A program made the position numbers and the translations under genes. The notes beneath the pieces are model-generated. The model was not told the DNA's origin. It searched no databases and worked only from the letters and a program-made list of their open reading frames with translations. Source: Bacillus sp. ISL-51 (GTDB taxonomy: Bacteria > Bacillota > Bacilli > Bacillales > Bacillaceae). From it: a stretch of 64,000 bases of DNA. Below are positions 8,603 through 16,923 of the stretch, one piece after another. The stretch lies in NCBI RefSeq assembly GCF_018613535.1, contig NZ_JAGGQB010000009.1, positions 86,001 to 150,000 on the forward strand. Direction: 5' to 3'. The number at the start of each line of letters is the position of its first letter. The stretch's first letter is position 1.

Positions 8603-9355
8603 TTAGTTAATGGTCAGAATCGTTTTCGTGTAAGGTGAGCTTGTGATGTCGCGCGGATATACGCCTAAGCCGCCGTTAGAGTCAATGTCGATCCCTGCTT
8701 TTAAGAGGAATGCCGACCACAGCAGTTTCGAGCAGTTTTTGGCGCCTTCATGGCCTGTATTTCTGTTATTGACGAAGTTGAAGGAGTACTCGTCGCCGAC
8801 TCTTGATACGGCCCAGTCAGCGGCGGCTTGTTTTTGGGTGTCCGTGACGCTGACGGTTTGGACGATTGAATTGTCTTCTACTTCTCTTCCGTTATAGGCG
8901 ATTTGCCGAACGCCGTCTCCCGGGACTGATTCTACGATCTTATCAGCGGCCGAATACATGCCGACGTGGCCGTGGTTGTAAAAGGCTGTGTAAGAGTTGG
9001 TGTAATAAATGTTGCCTTTTACGCTTTTCGGAAGTTTTTTGGTGCCTGAAGAACCGCCCATGACAGACAATCCGGTTTTGGAAGCGATTACATTTCCTTG
9101 CACCTTGTCAGAGGTGATTTCGCTGTGAAACTGCTTGAGGATGGATTCTGTCGTGACATGCTTCTGTTTGGCCAGCTCTTTTGCAGACTGAATGACCTCT
9201 TGCGGGCTCGTGCCCTGCTGGAGTTCCGCGATCTCTTTTGCGTAGCGGGCCGTTTCTGATTCTTTGGCTTTTACATTCATACCGGAGAAAGATAGAACCA
9301 TGGCAAACGTCAGTGCAAACGGAATGACAGCTTTGAACATTTTCTTACACTTCAT
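8603..9355 (-). CDS. yycO: YycO, exported NlpC/P60-like (YiiX/YebB-type) hydrolase
   Basis: 250 residues from the ATG at 9355 (MKCKKMFKAVIPFALTF) after GAGGCGATGTT; the longer frame lacks a site. A signal peptide covers about residues 1-30 (VKAKES start of mature part). The mature part has a helical linker and then a papain-like fold: YNHGHVGMYSAAD carries the His, and NCSKLLWSAFLLKAG carries the Cys, circularly permuted as in YiiX/YebB-type NlpC/P60 proteins. The likely substrate is cell-wall peptide or a lipid; 168 YycO is annotated as a similar putative hydrolase. It leads the yycO-yycP pair and ends 12 bases before yycP starts. Confidence 0.8.
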   Translation of the reverse strand: MKCKKMFKAVIPFALTFAMVLSFSGMNVKAKESETARYAKEIAELQQGTSPQEVIQSAKELAKQKHVTTESILKQFHSEITSDKVQGNVIASKTGLSVMGGSSGTKKLPKSVKGNIYYTNSYTAFYNHGHVGMYSAADKIVESVPGDGVRQIAYNGREVEDNSIVQTVSVTDTQKQAAADWAVSRVGDEYSFNFVNNRNTGHEGAKNCSKLLWSAFLLKAGIDIDSNGGLGVYPRDITSSPYTKTILTIN

Positions 9356-9522
9356 AACATCGCCTCTTTTCTCAAGATATAATTTTTTCCATATTTGTAT
9401 TATATGACAGAAGTGCAGCGAAAAAATAGTTAATTTACAGATTTTTAAAAATTTTATAACAAAATGGGCATCTTCAGCGTTCAAAAACGATTGCCCGGGA
9501 AATGAACGTTCGATCATGAAAA

Positions 9523-9550
9523 AAAGAGGCCCGCAGTCAGGGCCTCTTTT
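9523..9550. terminator. bidirectional terminator between yycN and yycO
   Basis: AAAGAGGCCC and GGGCCTCTTT arms around an eight-base loop, A-run on one side and T-run on the other. Confidence 0.85.
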
Positions 9551-9552
9551 CG

Positions 9553-10023
9553 TTATATCTTTTTACTCATGATAATATCAGTCTCCAGAAATCCGGTCTT
9601 CTCATAAAGCCGCCGCGCTGTTTCATTGTGAGCGAAAACATGCAGAGACAGCTTACGGACTCCCATGTCCCGGGCCTTTTCATCCAGCCTTGCGAGCGCC
9701 TGCTTCGCATACCCTTTGCCCCGATAAGGAGAATAGAGGCCGAAGTCATAAATGAACGCGTCGCGCTGCGGATGCGCCGGTTCAGCGTGCAGCCACAGCC
9801 AGCCCGCCGCTTCCTTCCCGTCCAGTGTCAGGCTCCACAAATGATGATGGGCCGTCTGCAGACCGTCAGGGAGCAAATCAAGAAAGGTTTGCTCGGCCAA
9901 TTCAGGCGCGTCTTCAGGCAGCCATGTTCCCGCCTTGATCTTTTCTTCAGCATAATGCTTTGTTGTATAAACGAGGTAGGATTGAAATTCTTGCTCCGTC
10001 ATCGGCTGTAAGGTAATGGTCAT
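9553..10023 (-). CDS. yycN: GNAT-family N-acetyltransferase YycN
   Basis: 156 residues from the ATG at 10023 (MTITLQPMTEQEF) after AAGGAGTGAATTC. The acetyl-CoA-binding motif A is GLYSPYRGKGYAKQALARLD, with the R/QxxGxG/A core RGKGYA. The C-terminal motif B reads NETARRLYEKTGF, both typical of GNAT enzymes. The family transfers acetyl groups from acetyl-CoA to amines; the substrate is unknown. Gene order (rap-phr, yycN, yycO) matches 168. Confidence 0.85.
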   Translation of the reverse strand: MTITLQPMTEQEFQSYLVYTTKHYAEEKIKAGTWLPEDAPELAEQTFLDLLPDGLQTAHHHLWSLTLDGKEAAGWLWLHAEPAHPQRDAFIYDFGLYSPYRGKGYAKQALARLDEKARDMGVRKLSLHVFAHNETARRLYEKTGFLETDIIMSKKI

Positions 10024-10035
10024 GAATTCACTCCT

Positions 10036-10061
10036 TAAAAAACACAGCCTCACAGCTGTGT
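10036..10061 (-). terminator. terminator of the rap-phr transcript
   Basis: On the minus strand ACACAGC and GCTGTGT arms with a six-base loop are followed by TTTTT. It overlaps the leader of yycN. Confidence 0.75.
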
Positions 10062-10070
10062 CGTGTCATT

Positions 10071-10205
10071 TTATCCGAAAGCGCCGTTTTCTGCCGGTTT
10101 AATGGTTTGTGCCGTCTGTGCTGCTGAATCAATTTCTGTAAAGAGTCCAATAGAGATGAGACTTGCCATTGTTACTGAGAGTAAAATGAATTTACATGTT
10201 TTCAT
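10071..10205 (-). CDS. Phr-type signalling peptide precursor
   Basis: 44 residues from the ATG at 10205 after GGAGGGGATTCGTA. A basic start and hydrophobic core (KFILLSVTMASLISIGLF) form an export signal, with a possible cleavage near DSAAQT, and the C-terminus reads KPAENGAFG. It overlaps the end of the rap gene by 14 bases, the usual rap-phr arrangement. Phr precursors are exported, cleaved to a penta- or hexapeptide and reimported by Opp to inhibit the cognate Rap. The C-terminal five residues NGAFG differ from the EKMIG of 168 PhrG, which occupies this position there; the true mature peptide is uncertain. Confidence 0.85.
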   Translation of the reverse strand: MKTCKFILLSVTMASLISIGLFTEIDSAAQTAQTIKPAENGAFG

Positions 10206-11307
10206 TACGAATCCCCTCCGTCAATCTCAAAATTTGGTCATTGGCATCAATTGATTCTTGGAAATATTTCGCCGCCAGTTTGTAATTCTCCTGTTTTTTA
10301 AAATGCTTGGCGGCTTGGCAGGTCAAATCCGTTACGTCACTCCACAGCTCATAATGTTTCAGCTCGTCAAATGCTGCCGCGAGCATTTCTTCGTTGTGAT
10401 CAATGAATACATACTGTAAGATGCGGAGCTTATGCTTGTAGCTTGATTCGTTTTTTTCCTCGGCTGCTTGCAGCGCTTTATGCAGCCAGAACCGCCCTTC
10501 GTCCGTTTGTTCCTGCTTTAATAACACCCTGGACAGCATGTACATACTCCGCACTGAATAGGCTGAACTCATATGTTCTTTCTTTTCCAGAGCTGTTTCA
10601 AACTCGACTCTGGCTTCCGCTAATTTCTCCTGCCGTTCATAGCAAATCCCTAAATTAAAATGAGCGAGCGCCTCAATATGCCCGTCACCTGCTTTTGAAG
10701 CTTGATGAATGGCGGTTTGTAAGATTTCCTCGGCCTGCTGATAATGAAACAAATCCATTCTGTTACAGCCGATCACCATTACACATTGTGCTTCTCTGAC
10801 AGCATACATTTCATTGGCTCTATAAATCTCTAACGCTTTCTCAGCGTGATTCATGGCAAAGTAATTTTGCCGGATTTCATAGTAGGCAATCGCCACTTGA
10901 TAATTAAATTCTGCTCTTTCAATCTCATTCGGTATGTGCCGGAGCCTGCTTTCTGCAATACGGTAAAAATTAATCGCTTTCGTAAATCGTTTTTTGTAAA
11001 ACTCATGCATCCCCGAGAAAAAATAGTAGTAATACTGAATCATCTGATCCGTTTTTTCTTTATCGGCGTTCAGCTGGATCGTTTTTAAAATGCCGTCTGT
11101 TTTCTCATACTCTTCCATCAAAAGTTTATAGCGGGAATCAATCAAATTAAAATACAGGAGTACCGTTTGATGTTGTGTCATGTTTTGCAAATCCGTAAGC
11201 AATTGTTCTCTTAATGCCTTAGCCGATTCGGTTTTGTGCTTCTTGATTTCCTCATACCAGTCACTGATTTTTTTAGCCACTTTTTCATGGGCGATCACCT
11301 CAATCAA
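10192..11307 (-). CDS. Rap-family TPR response-regulator inhibitor (RapG position)
   Basis: About 371 residues from a TTG at 11307, which follows GGGGAGGTG by eight bases and gives the usual Rap N-terminus (13 residues before KISDWY). An N-terminal three-helix bundle (KISDWYEEIKKH onwards) is followed by about six TPR repeats, e.g. EALAHFNLGICYERQEKLAE and CQAAKHFKKQENYKLAAKYF. Rap proteins either dephosphorylate Spo0F or block DNA binding of regulators such as ComA or DegU; RapG of 168 acts on DegU. The overlapping phr gene encodes its likely inhibitor. Which regulator this protein targets cannot be told from sequence alone. Confidence 0.88.
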   Translation of the reverse strand: MIEVIAHEKVAKKISDWYEEIKKHKTESAKALREQLLTDLQNMTQHQTVLLYFNLIDSRYKLLMEEYEKTDGILKTIQLNADKEKTDQMIQYYYYFFSGMHEFYKKRFTKAINFYRIAESRLRHIPNEIERAEFNYQVAIAYYEIRQNYFAMNHAEKALEIYRANEMYAVREAQCVMVIGCNRMDLFHYQQAEEILQTAIHQASKAGDGHIEALAHFNLGICYERQEKLAEARVEFETALEKKEHMSSAYSVRSMYMLSRVLLKQEQTDEGRFWLHKALQAAEEKNESSYKHKLRILQYVFIDHNEEMLAAAFDELKHYELWSDVTDLTCQAAKHFKKQENYKLAAKYFQESIDANDQILRLTEGIRNENM

Positions 11308-11401
11308 CTGATAGACACCTCCCCTTCCCAATTTGTGTAATAAATATATCATATTTACAGGTCAGATTTGAGGGTAACAGCGGACTAGTTTCCTAATGGC
11401 A

Positions 11402-11427
11402 ATAAAAAACCTCCGCAAATGCGGAGG
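11402..11427 (-). terminator. terminator after rocF
   Basis: On the minus strand CCTCCGC and GCGGAGG arms with ATTT loop are followed by TTTTTT. Confidence 0.9.
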
Positions 11428-11438
11428 CAAGTCTCTTT

Positions 11439-12329
11439 TTATAATAACTTCTTCCCTAACAACGATTCCACCAACTCCACCGCTGTTTGTCCGGTTTTGT
11501 TTTTGTGATCGAGGATCGGATTGACTTCTACAAATTCAGCCGATGTGATGATGTCGGCATCGTACAGCATTTCCATCGCTAAATGGCTTTCCCGGTAGCT
11601 GATTCCGCCGACAACAGGTGTGCCGACACCCGGTGCGTCGCTCGGGTCAAGGCCGTCAAGGTCAAGGCTGAGGTGAACGCCGTCACAGTCTGACAGGTAG
11701 TTAATGGTTTCTTCAATGACCTTTGTCATGCCGAGGCGGTCGATTTCATGCATCGTGTACACCTTCATGCCGGTTTTCTTGATGTATTCGCGCTCGCCTT
11801 CGTCAAGCGATCTCGCACCGATGATCACGACGTTTTCCGGCTTGATTTTTGGCGCATAACCGCCCAAATTCACAAGTGTGTCGTGCCCGACGCCGAGACT
11901 GACGGCCAGAGGCATGCCGTGAATATTGCCTGACGGGGATGTTTCCAGCGTATTTAAGTCGCCGTGTGCGTCATACCAGATGACGCCGAGCTCTTTATAG
12001 TGCTTCGCTGTTCCGGTAAGCGTTCCGATCGCGATGCTGTGGTCGCCGCCTAACACGAGGGGGAACCGCTCTTTCTCAATGACGCTGTTCACCTTTTGGG
12101 CGAGCTCTTCATTGCCGGAGAGCACCGAATTTAGGTTTTTCAGCTCTTCATCTTCTTTGAGTTTTTCACGATTGACGGGGATGTCGCCTAAATCCTCTAC
12201 CGAATATCCCATGTCAGATAACCGTTCAATGAGATGCGCATATCGGATGGCGCTCGGGCCCATATCCACTCCGCGTCGTGCTTGTCCTAAATCCATCGGC
12301 ATACCAATAACTGAAATTTGTTTATTCAT
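11439..12329 (-). CDS. rocF: arginase RocF
   Basis: 296 residues, as in 168, from the ATG at 12329 after GAGGTGGAAAGACAG. Manganese-binding motifs of the ureohydrolase family are present: GGDHSIAIG, WYDAHGDLNT and SLDLDGLDPSDAPG, along with the metal-site acidic residues. The enzyme hydrolyses arginine to ornithine and urea in the cytosol. It is the last gene of the rocD-rocE-rocF group and is expected to be induced by arginine through RocR and sigma-L. Confidence 0.97.
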   Translation of the reverse strand: MNKQISVIGMPMDLGQARRGVDMGPSAIRYAHLIERLSDMGYSVEDLGDIPVNREKLKEDEELKNLNSVLSGNEELAQKVNSVIEKERFPLVLGGDHSIAIGTLTGTAKHYKELGVIWYDAHGDLNTLETSPSGNIHGMPLAVSLGVGHDTLVNLGGYAPKIKPENVVIIGARSLDEGEREYIKKTGMKVYTMHEIDRLGMTKVIEETINYLSDCDGVHLSLDLDGLDPSDAPGVGTPVVGGISYRESHLAMEMLYDADIITSAEFVEVNPILDHKNKTGQTAVELVESLLGKKLL

Positions 12330-12404
12330 CTGTCTTTCCACCTCAACATGTCGTATGTTGTCCTATGCGGGTTTCCTCAAAGATGACTTGGACACAAAAA
12401 TGAT

Positions 12405-13811
12405 TTATAGCTCTAAGTGTTTATCTGACTGCTTATGCTTTTTCACATATAAATGATATACGATAAAACAGATTACCATAAACGGGATGCCGCAATAAAG
12501 GGCGAGCCGCTGTTGCGGGTCAAATGCAAGGCTGATGAGCACCACTGTATTCAATGTCAGCCCAACGAGCGGGAGCACTGGGTACAGCGGGGTTTTAAAT
12601 TTAAGGTCTTCCACTTTGCCGCCCTCACGGATGTATTTTCGCCTGAACATCAATTGGGACAGAGAAATTGTAATCCAGCCGACCTGTGCGCTTAATCCCG
12701 CTAACGATAAGAGAAACATATAAACGGTTTCAGGCGCCGCCACTTTAGATAACAGAGACAGACAGGCAACGGCCAGCGTCACCATCAGCGCGTTCAGCGG
12801 CACACCGCGTTTATTCGTTTTTCCAAGCGCTTTAAAGGCTTGTCCTTCGTTCGCCATGGCATACAGAATACGCGTCGATGCGAACAAACCTGAGTTGGCT
12901 ACTGACAGCAGCGCAATTAAGATAACAAAGTTCATGATATCAGCGGCATACGGAATACCGATTTGTTCGAAAACTACGACAAACGGGCTTTCCACAACTC
13001 CCGCCTGCTTCCACGGAATCATACCCGCGATGACAATGATAGAGAGAACGAAGAAGACAAGCGTTCTCCATACTGTCTGCCGGATAGAGCGCGGGATCGT
13101 TTTCTCCGGATCTTCACTTTCTCCCGCGGCAACCCCGATCAGCTCCGTTCCCTGGAACGCAAAGTTCACGGTAATCATCGTAATAAGCATAGCCTTAATG
13201 CCGTTCGGAAACAATCCATCCTCATAAAAATGAGAGAAGAAAGGAGCCTGCTCGCCGTGTTTCATGTCAATCAGGCCGAACATGGCGGCGCCGCCCAAAA
13301 TAATAAACAGCAGAATGACTAAAATTTTAATGCCGGAAAACCAAAATTCCGACTCAGCGAACGCTTTTGTGGTTATGGCATTCAAAAGAAACATCAGCCC
13401 GACAAACACAAGACACCACACCCAAACGGGAACATGCGGAAACCAGCGGAGCATCAATTGGCCCGCGGATAAAAATTCAATCGCACATGTGACCGCCCAG
13501 CCGAGCCAGTACAGCCAGCCGAACGCAAACCCAAAGGCGGGGCTGATAAATTTGGTTGCGTATGTCTGAAACGACCCTGATACGGGAAGGGCAACCGCGA
13601 GCTCGCCTAAGCAGAGCATCGTCAAAAACATAATGAACCCGCCGACTAAATAGGACAGAACCGCGCCGAGCGGTCCCGCCTGGTTTATTGTAAATCCGGT
13701 ACTCAGGAAAAACCCGGTGCCGATCACTCCGCCCAATGAAATCATAAATAAGTGCCGCGATTTCATTGTACGCTGAAGCTGATTCTCATTTTGTTGATTT
13801 GTATTCACCAT
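12405..13811 (-). CDS. rocE: amino-acid permease RocE (arginine/ornithine)
   Basis: 468 residues from the ATG at 13811 (MVNTNQQNENQLQ) behind an AAGGGGTG site. It has the APC-superfamily start SRHLFMISLGGVIGTGFF and about 12 membrane segments, with the family EPEKTIPRSI-like loop (DPEKTIPRSIRQTVWR). RocE of 168 imports arginine, ornithine and citrulline. It lies between rocD and rocF; a possible separate sigma-A promoter is visible ahead of it. Confidence 0.95.
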   Translation of the reverse strand: MVNTNQQNENQLQRTMKSRHLFMISLGGVIGTGFFLSTGFTINQAGPLGAVLSYLVGGFIMFLTMLCLGELAVALPVSGSFQTYATKFISPAFGFAFGWLYWLGWAVTCAIEFLSAGQLMLRWFPHVPVWVWCLVFVGLMFLLNAITTKAFAESEFWFSGIKILVILLFIILGGAAMFGLIDMKHGEQAPFFSHFYEDGLFPNGIKAMLITMITVNFAFQGTELIGVAAGESEDPEKTIPRSIRQTVWRTLVFFVLSIIVIAGMIPWKQAGVVESPFVVVFEQIGIPYAADIMNFVILIALLSVANSGLFASTRILYAMANEGQAFKALGKTNKRGVPLNALMVTLAVACLSLLSKVAAPETVYMFLLSLAGLSAQVGWITISLSQLMFRRKYIREGGKVEDLKFKTPLYPVLPLVGLTLNTVVLISLAFDPQQRLALYCGIPFMVICFIVYHLYVKKHKQSDKHLEL

Positions 13812-13933
13812 TCTGCACCCCTTCAGCAACTTGTATTGGAACCAAGCCGGCGCTAGAAACCGATTTGCTGTCCAAAGAGCCTCTATTTGTATATGGATTT
13901 TATATTAAAATTCATTTTCGTACATAAAGATAC

Positions 13934-13961
13934 ATTATACTAAAATACTTACGCTGCGCAA
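13934..13961 (-). promoter_or_regulatory. candidate sigma-A promoter ahead of rocE
   Basis: On the minus strand TTGCGC (13961-13956), 16 bases, TATAAT (13939-13934). It lies in the 219-base gap between rocD and rocE and would allow rocE-rocF expression apart from the sigma-L promoter. Inference from consensus only. Confidence 0.4.
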
Positions 13962-14030
13962 ATAGAGAGTGCTGAATTTTTTATTTGTCAATTCCATACA
14001 AGCGGAGGGAAAGCGCTGCCCATCATGGTT

Positions 14031-15236
14031 TTATGCGCTTTGAAGCACTTTTGTGATCTTTTGGATCGCCCAATCTAAATCTTCCTTGGAAATCATTAAC
14101 GGCGGCGCAAACCGGATCACGGTATCATGTGTTTCTTTGCATAAAAGCCCTTCGCTTTTCAGCTTCTCACAATACGGGCGGGCTGCTTCCGTCAGTTCAA
14201 CGCCGATAAACAGGCCTCGGCCGCGCACTTCTTTAATCACGGGGTTATCAATTTTCTCAAGTTCCGCTTTAAAATACTCTCCAAGCTGAAGAGAACGCTC
14301 TGCCAGCCGTTCTTCCTCAAGTACTTCAAGAGACGCGATTGATACCGCGCAAGCGAGCGGATTACCTCCGAATGTAGAGCCGTGGGAGCCCGGATTAAAC
14401 ACGCCCAAAATATCGCGGTTCGCTGCGATGCATGAGATCGGGAATACACCTCCGCCGAGCGCTTTACCCAAAATGAACATATCCGGGACGATGTTTTCCC
14501 AGTCGATCGCAAACGTTTTGCCTGTGCGGCCGAGCCCCGTCTGTATTTCATCAGCAATCAGCAGCACATTTTCTTCCTTACAAATAGCGGCCGCTTCTTG
14601 TAAAAATCCTTCCGGCGGAATGACGATGCCCGCTTCACCTTGAATCGGTTCAAATAAGAAGGCGGCAGTATTCGGCGTAATCGCCTGACGCAGCGCCTCT
14701 GCGTCGCCGTACGGGATCAATTTAATGCCCGGAAGCATCGGCCCGAAGCCGCGTTTGTACTCTTCTTCTGAAGAAAGAGATACCGCAAGCATCGTTCTGC
14801 CGTGGAAGTTGCCGACACACGCAATGATTTCCGCCTGATTGTCTGCGACGCCTTTTACCTCATAAGCCCAGCGTCTTGCCGCTTTCACAGCCGATTCGAC
14901 TGCTTCAGCTCCTGTATTCATCGGCAGTATCATATCTTTTCCGGTCAGCTTGGCTGCTTTCTCGTAAAACGGGCCGAGCTGGTCATTGTGAAACGCGCGT
15001 GACGTCAGAGTGATTTTATCCGCCTGATCTTTCAGCGCCTGAATGATTTTCGGGTGTCTGTGCCCCTGATTTACAGCAGAATAAGCACTTAGCATATCCA
15101 TATATTGATTGCCCTCAGGATCCTTTACCCAAACACCCTGAGCTTCAGAAATCACAATCGGAAGAGGATGATAGTTGTTCGCGCCGTAATGTGAAGTTTG
15201 ACTGATAATTTCTTGAGATTTTGATAAAGCTGACAT
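14031..15236 (-). CDS. rocD: ornithine aminotransferase RocD
   Basis: 401 residues, identical in length to 168 RocD and colinear with it from the first residues ([17 protein letters not shown]). Class-III PLP-dependent aminotransferase features: [14 protein letters not shown] with the PLP-contacting Asp, and the Schiff-base Lys in [13 protein letters not shown]. It converts ornithine plus 2-oxoglutarate to glutamate semialdehyde and glutamate. The first gene of rocDEF, it follows a clear -12/-24 promoter and RocR-type sites. Confidence 0.97.
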   Translation of the reverse strand: MSALSKSQEIISQTSHYGANNYHPLPIVISEAQGVWVKDPEGNQYMDMLSAYSAVNQGHRHPKIIQALKDQADKITLTSRAFHNDQLGPFYEKAAKLTGKDMILPMNTGAEAVESAVKAARRWAYEVKGVADNQAEIIACVGNFHGRTMLAVSLSSEEEYKRGFGPMLPGIKLIPYGDAEALRQAITPNTAAFLFEPIQGEAGIVIPPEGFLQEAAAICKEENVLLIADEIQTGLGRTGKTFAIDWENIVPDMFILGKALGGGVFPISCIAANRDILGVFNPGSHGSTFGGNPLACAVSIASLEVLEEERLAERSLQLGEYFKAELEKIDNPVIKEVRGRGLFIGVELTEAARPYCEKLKSEGLLCKETHDTVIRFAPPLMISKEDLDWAIQKITKVLQSA

Positions 15237-15298
15237 GTTCTGATTCCCCCTTGTTTTCTAAACATTCAACACAAGTTCTTGCTTTCCCTTTTTATAAA

Positions 15299-15314
15299 GC
15301 AAGTATCGTGCCAA
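15299..15314 (-). promoter_or_regulatory. sigma-L (sigma-54, -12/-24) promoter of rocD
   Basis: On the minus strand TTGGCAC, GATAC, TTGC: near-perfect match to the TTGGCAC-N5-TTGC consensus, 63 bases upstream of the rocD start. Confidence 0.9.
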
Positions 15315-15356
15315 TCCGAAAGAACGAGGTTTTTCGTCAAAATTCTCGGTTTCCCT

Positions 15357-15415
15357 GCAAAAATTTCAGGCAGTTTCTTTGCAAAGGACGGATAACCGCA
15401 AAATTTTTTTGCATT
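15357..15415. promoter_or_regulatory. probable RocR upstream activating sites
   Basis: Two A/T-rich inverted motifs lie between the rocD promoter and rocR: a TGCAAAAATTTCAGGCAG segment and GCAAAATTTTTTTGC. RocR of 168 binds similar palindromes upstream of rocD to activate sigma-L polymerase and to repress its own gene. Exact boundaries are uncertain. Confidence 0.55.
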
Positions 15416-15473
15416 TCACTCATTATTTATTTTAAAATAATGAATGTTAAGACTATTATAAGGGGGGATTCTT

Positions 15474-16859
15474 CTGCACACAAACAGCGAATTTTTCACA
15501 CTGGTTTTAGAAAGCATTCTGGAGGAAATCGATGTCGGTCTGCATGTGGTGGACGAGAAGGGCAGCACCGTCATTTACAATAAGAAAATGATGCAGATTG
15601 AAGATATGGACGAAGAGGATGTTCTGCATAAAAACCTGACAGATGTGTTTATGTTTTCGAATCAGCAGGACAGCACCCTTGTACAGGCTCTTCAAGAAGG
15701 AAAAACAATTAAAAACGTGAAACAAAGCTATTTCAATAATAAAGGCCAGGAAATCACGACGATCAACCATACCTTCCCGATTGTGAACGACGGCGGGATC
15801 AAAGGGGCGGTGGAGATCGCAAAGGATGTGACAAAGCTGGAGCGTCTGATCAGGGAGAACATGCACCGAAAAGAACAGAACAGCTACACGTTTGACAGCA
15901 TTCTCGGAAACAGCCCGGTCATCCGCGAGGTTATTGAAAACGCAAAACGGGCAACCCGCACGTCGTCATCCGTGCTTCTGGCAGGCGAAACCGGTACAGG
16001 CAAGGAATTGTTCGCTCAAAGCATCCATAACGGCAGCCAGCGCTCCGGTGCGCCGTTCATTTCACAAAACTGCGCCGCCCTGCCTGACAGCCTTGTGGAG
16101 AGTATTTTGTTCGGCACGAAAAAAGGCGCCTTTACCGGAGCGATCGACCAGCCCGGTTTATTTGAACAGGCACAGGGAGGAACCCTGCTGCTTGATGAGA
16201 TCAACTCTTTGAACCTCAGCCTTCAGGCAAAACTGCTCCGCGCCCTTCAAGAAAAGAAAATCAGGCGGATCGGCTCTGCCCAGGACAAGCCGATTGATGT
16301 CCGCATCATCGCCACGATGAATGAAGACCCGATCACCGCGATTTCGGAAGAACGGCTGCGCAAAGATTTATATTACAGATTGAGCGTTGTCACACTGATC
16401 ATTCCGCCGCTCCGGGAGCGCAAGGAGGACGTCCTGCCGCTGGCCGAGGTATTTATTCAGAAAAACAATCATCTGTTCCAAATGAATGTGGATTCGATCA
16501 GTGAGGATGTGAAGCAGTTCTTTTTGGAATATGATTGGCCGGGCAATATTCGTGAGCTTGAACATACCATTGAAGGCGCCATGAATTTTATGACGGATGA
16601 GACAACCATGACCGCAGCCCACCTCCCCTATCAGTACCGCATGAAAATCAAGCCGGCTGACAGCAGCCAAACGGCCGCGGCAAGCACCCAGCCCGGCGCC
16701 GATTTAAAGGATAAAATGGAAAGCTTCGAAAAGTATATGATCGAAAAAATCTTAAGAAAGCACGGCAATAACGTGTCCAAAACCGCAGGCGAGCTCGGGA
16801 TCAGCAGACAGAGCCTGCAATACCGCCTGAAAAAATTCGGGCTGGACCGGGTGAAATAG
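15474..16859 (+). CDS. rocR: RocR, arginine-responsive sigma-54-dependent activator
   Basis: The coding frame continues upstream of the first GTG (15546): codons matching the 168 N-terminus (NSEFFTLVLESILEEIDVGL) run back to a CTG at 15474, six bases after AGGGGGG. No ATG, GTG or TTG occurs in frame between, so a CTG start giving 461 residues, the 168 length, is most likely. Domains: N-terminal PAS sensor; central AAA+ with GETGTGKE (Walker A), GAFTGA (sigma-54 contact) and GTLLLDEINSL (Walker B); C-terminal Fis-type HTH (KTAGELGISRQSLQYRLKKF). It activates rocABC and rocDEF in response to arginine/ornithine. Divergent from rocD. Confidence 0.95.
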   Translation: MHTNSEFFTLVLESILEEIDVGLHVVDEKGSTVIYNKKMMQIEDMDEEDVLHKNLTDVFMFSNQQDSTLVQALQEGKTIKNVKQSYFNNKGQEITTINHTFPIVNDGGIKGAVEIAKDVTKLERLIRENMHRKEQNSYTFDSILGNSPVIREVIENAKRATRTSSSVLLAGETGTGKELFAQSIHNGSQRSGAPFISQNCAALPDSLVESILFGTKKGAFTGAIDQPGLFEQAQGGTLLLDEINSLNLSLQAKLLRALQEKKIRRIGSAQDKPIDVRIIATMNEDPITAISEERLRKDLYYRLSVVTLIIPPLRERKEDVLPLAEVFIQKNNHLFQMNVDSISEDVKQFFLEYDWPGNIRELEHTIEGAMNFMTDETTMTAAHLPYQYRMKIKPADSSQTAAASTQPGADLKDKMESFEKYMIEKILRKHGNNVSKTAGELGISRQSLQYRLKKFGLDRVK

Positions 16860-16886
16860 AAAAAGGCTGAGATACCCAGCCTTTTT
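16860..16886 (+). terminator. rocR terminator
   Basis: AAAAAGGCTG and CAGCCTTTTT arms around a short loop, ending in a T run. Confidence 0.9.
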
Positions 16887-16923
16887 ACATTTACCGCTGG
16901 TCAACAAGCCGCTCTTTCGCAAA

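Noticed and set aside
10192-11352. Rap protein starting at 11352
   Set aside because: The stretch before 11307 precedes the ribosome site GGGGAGGTG and has no Rap similarity.
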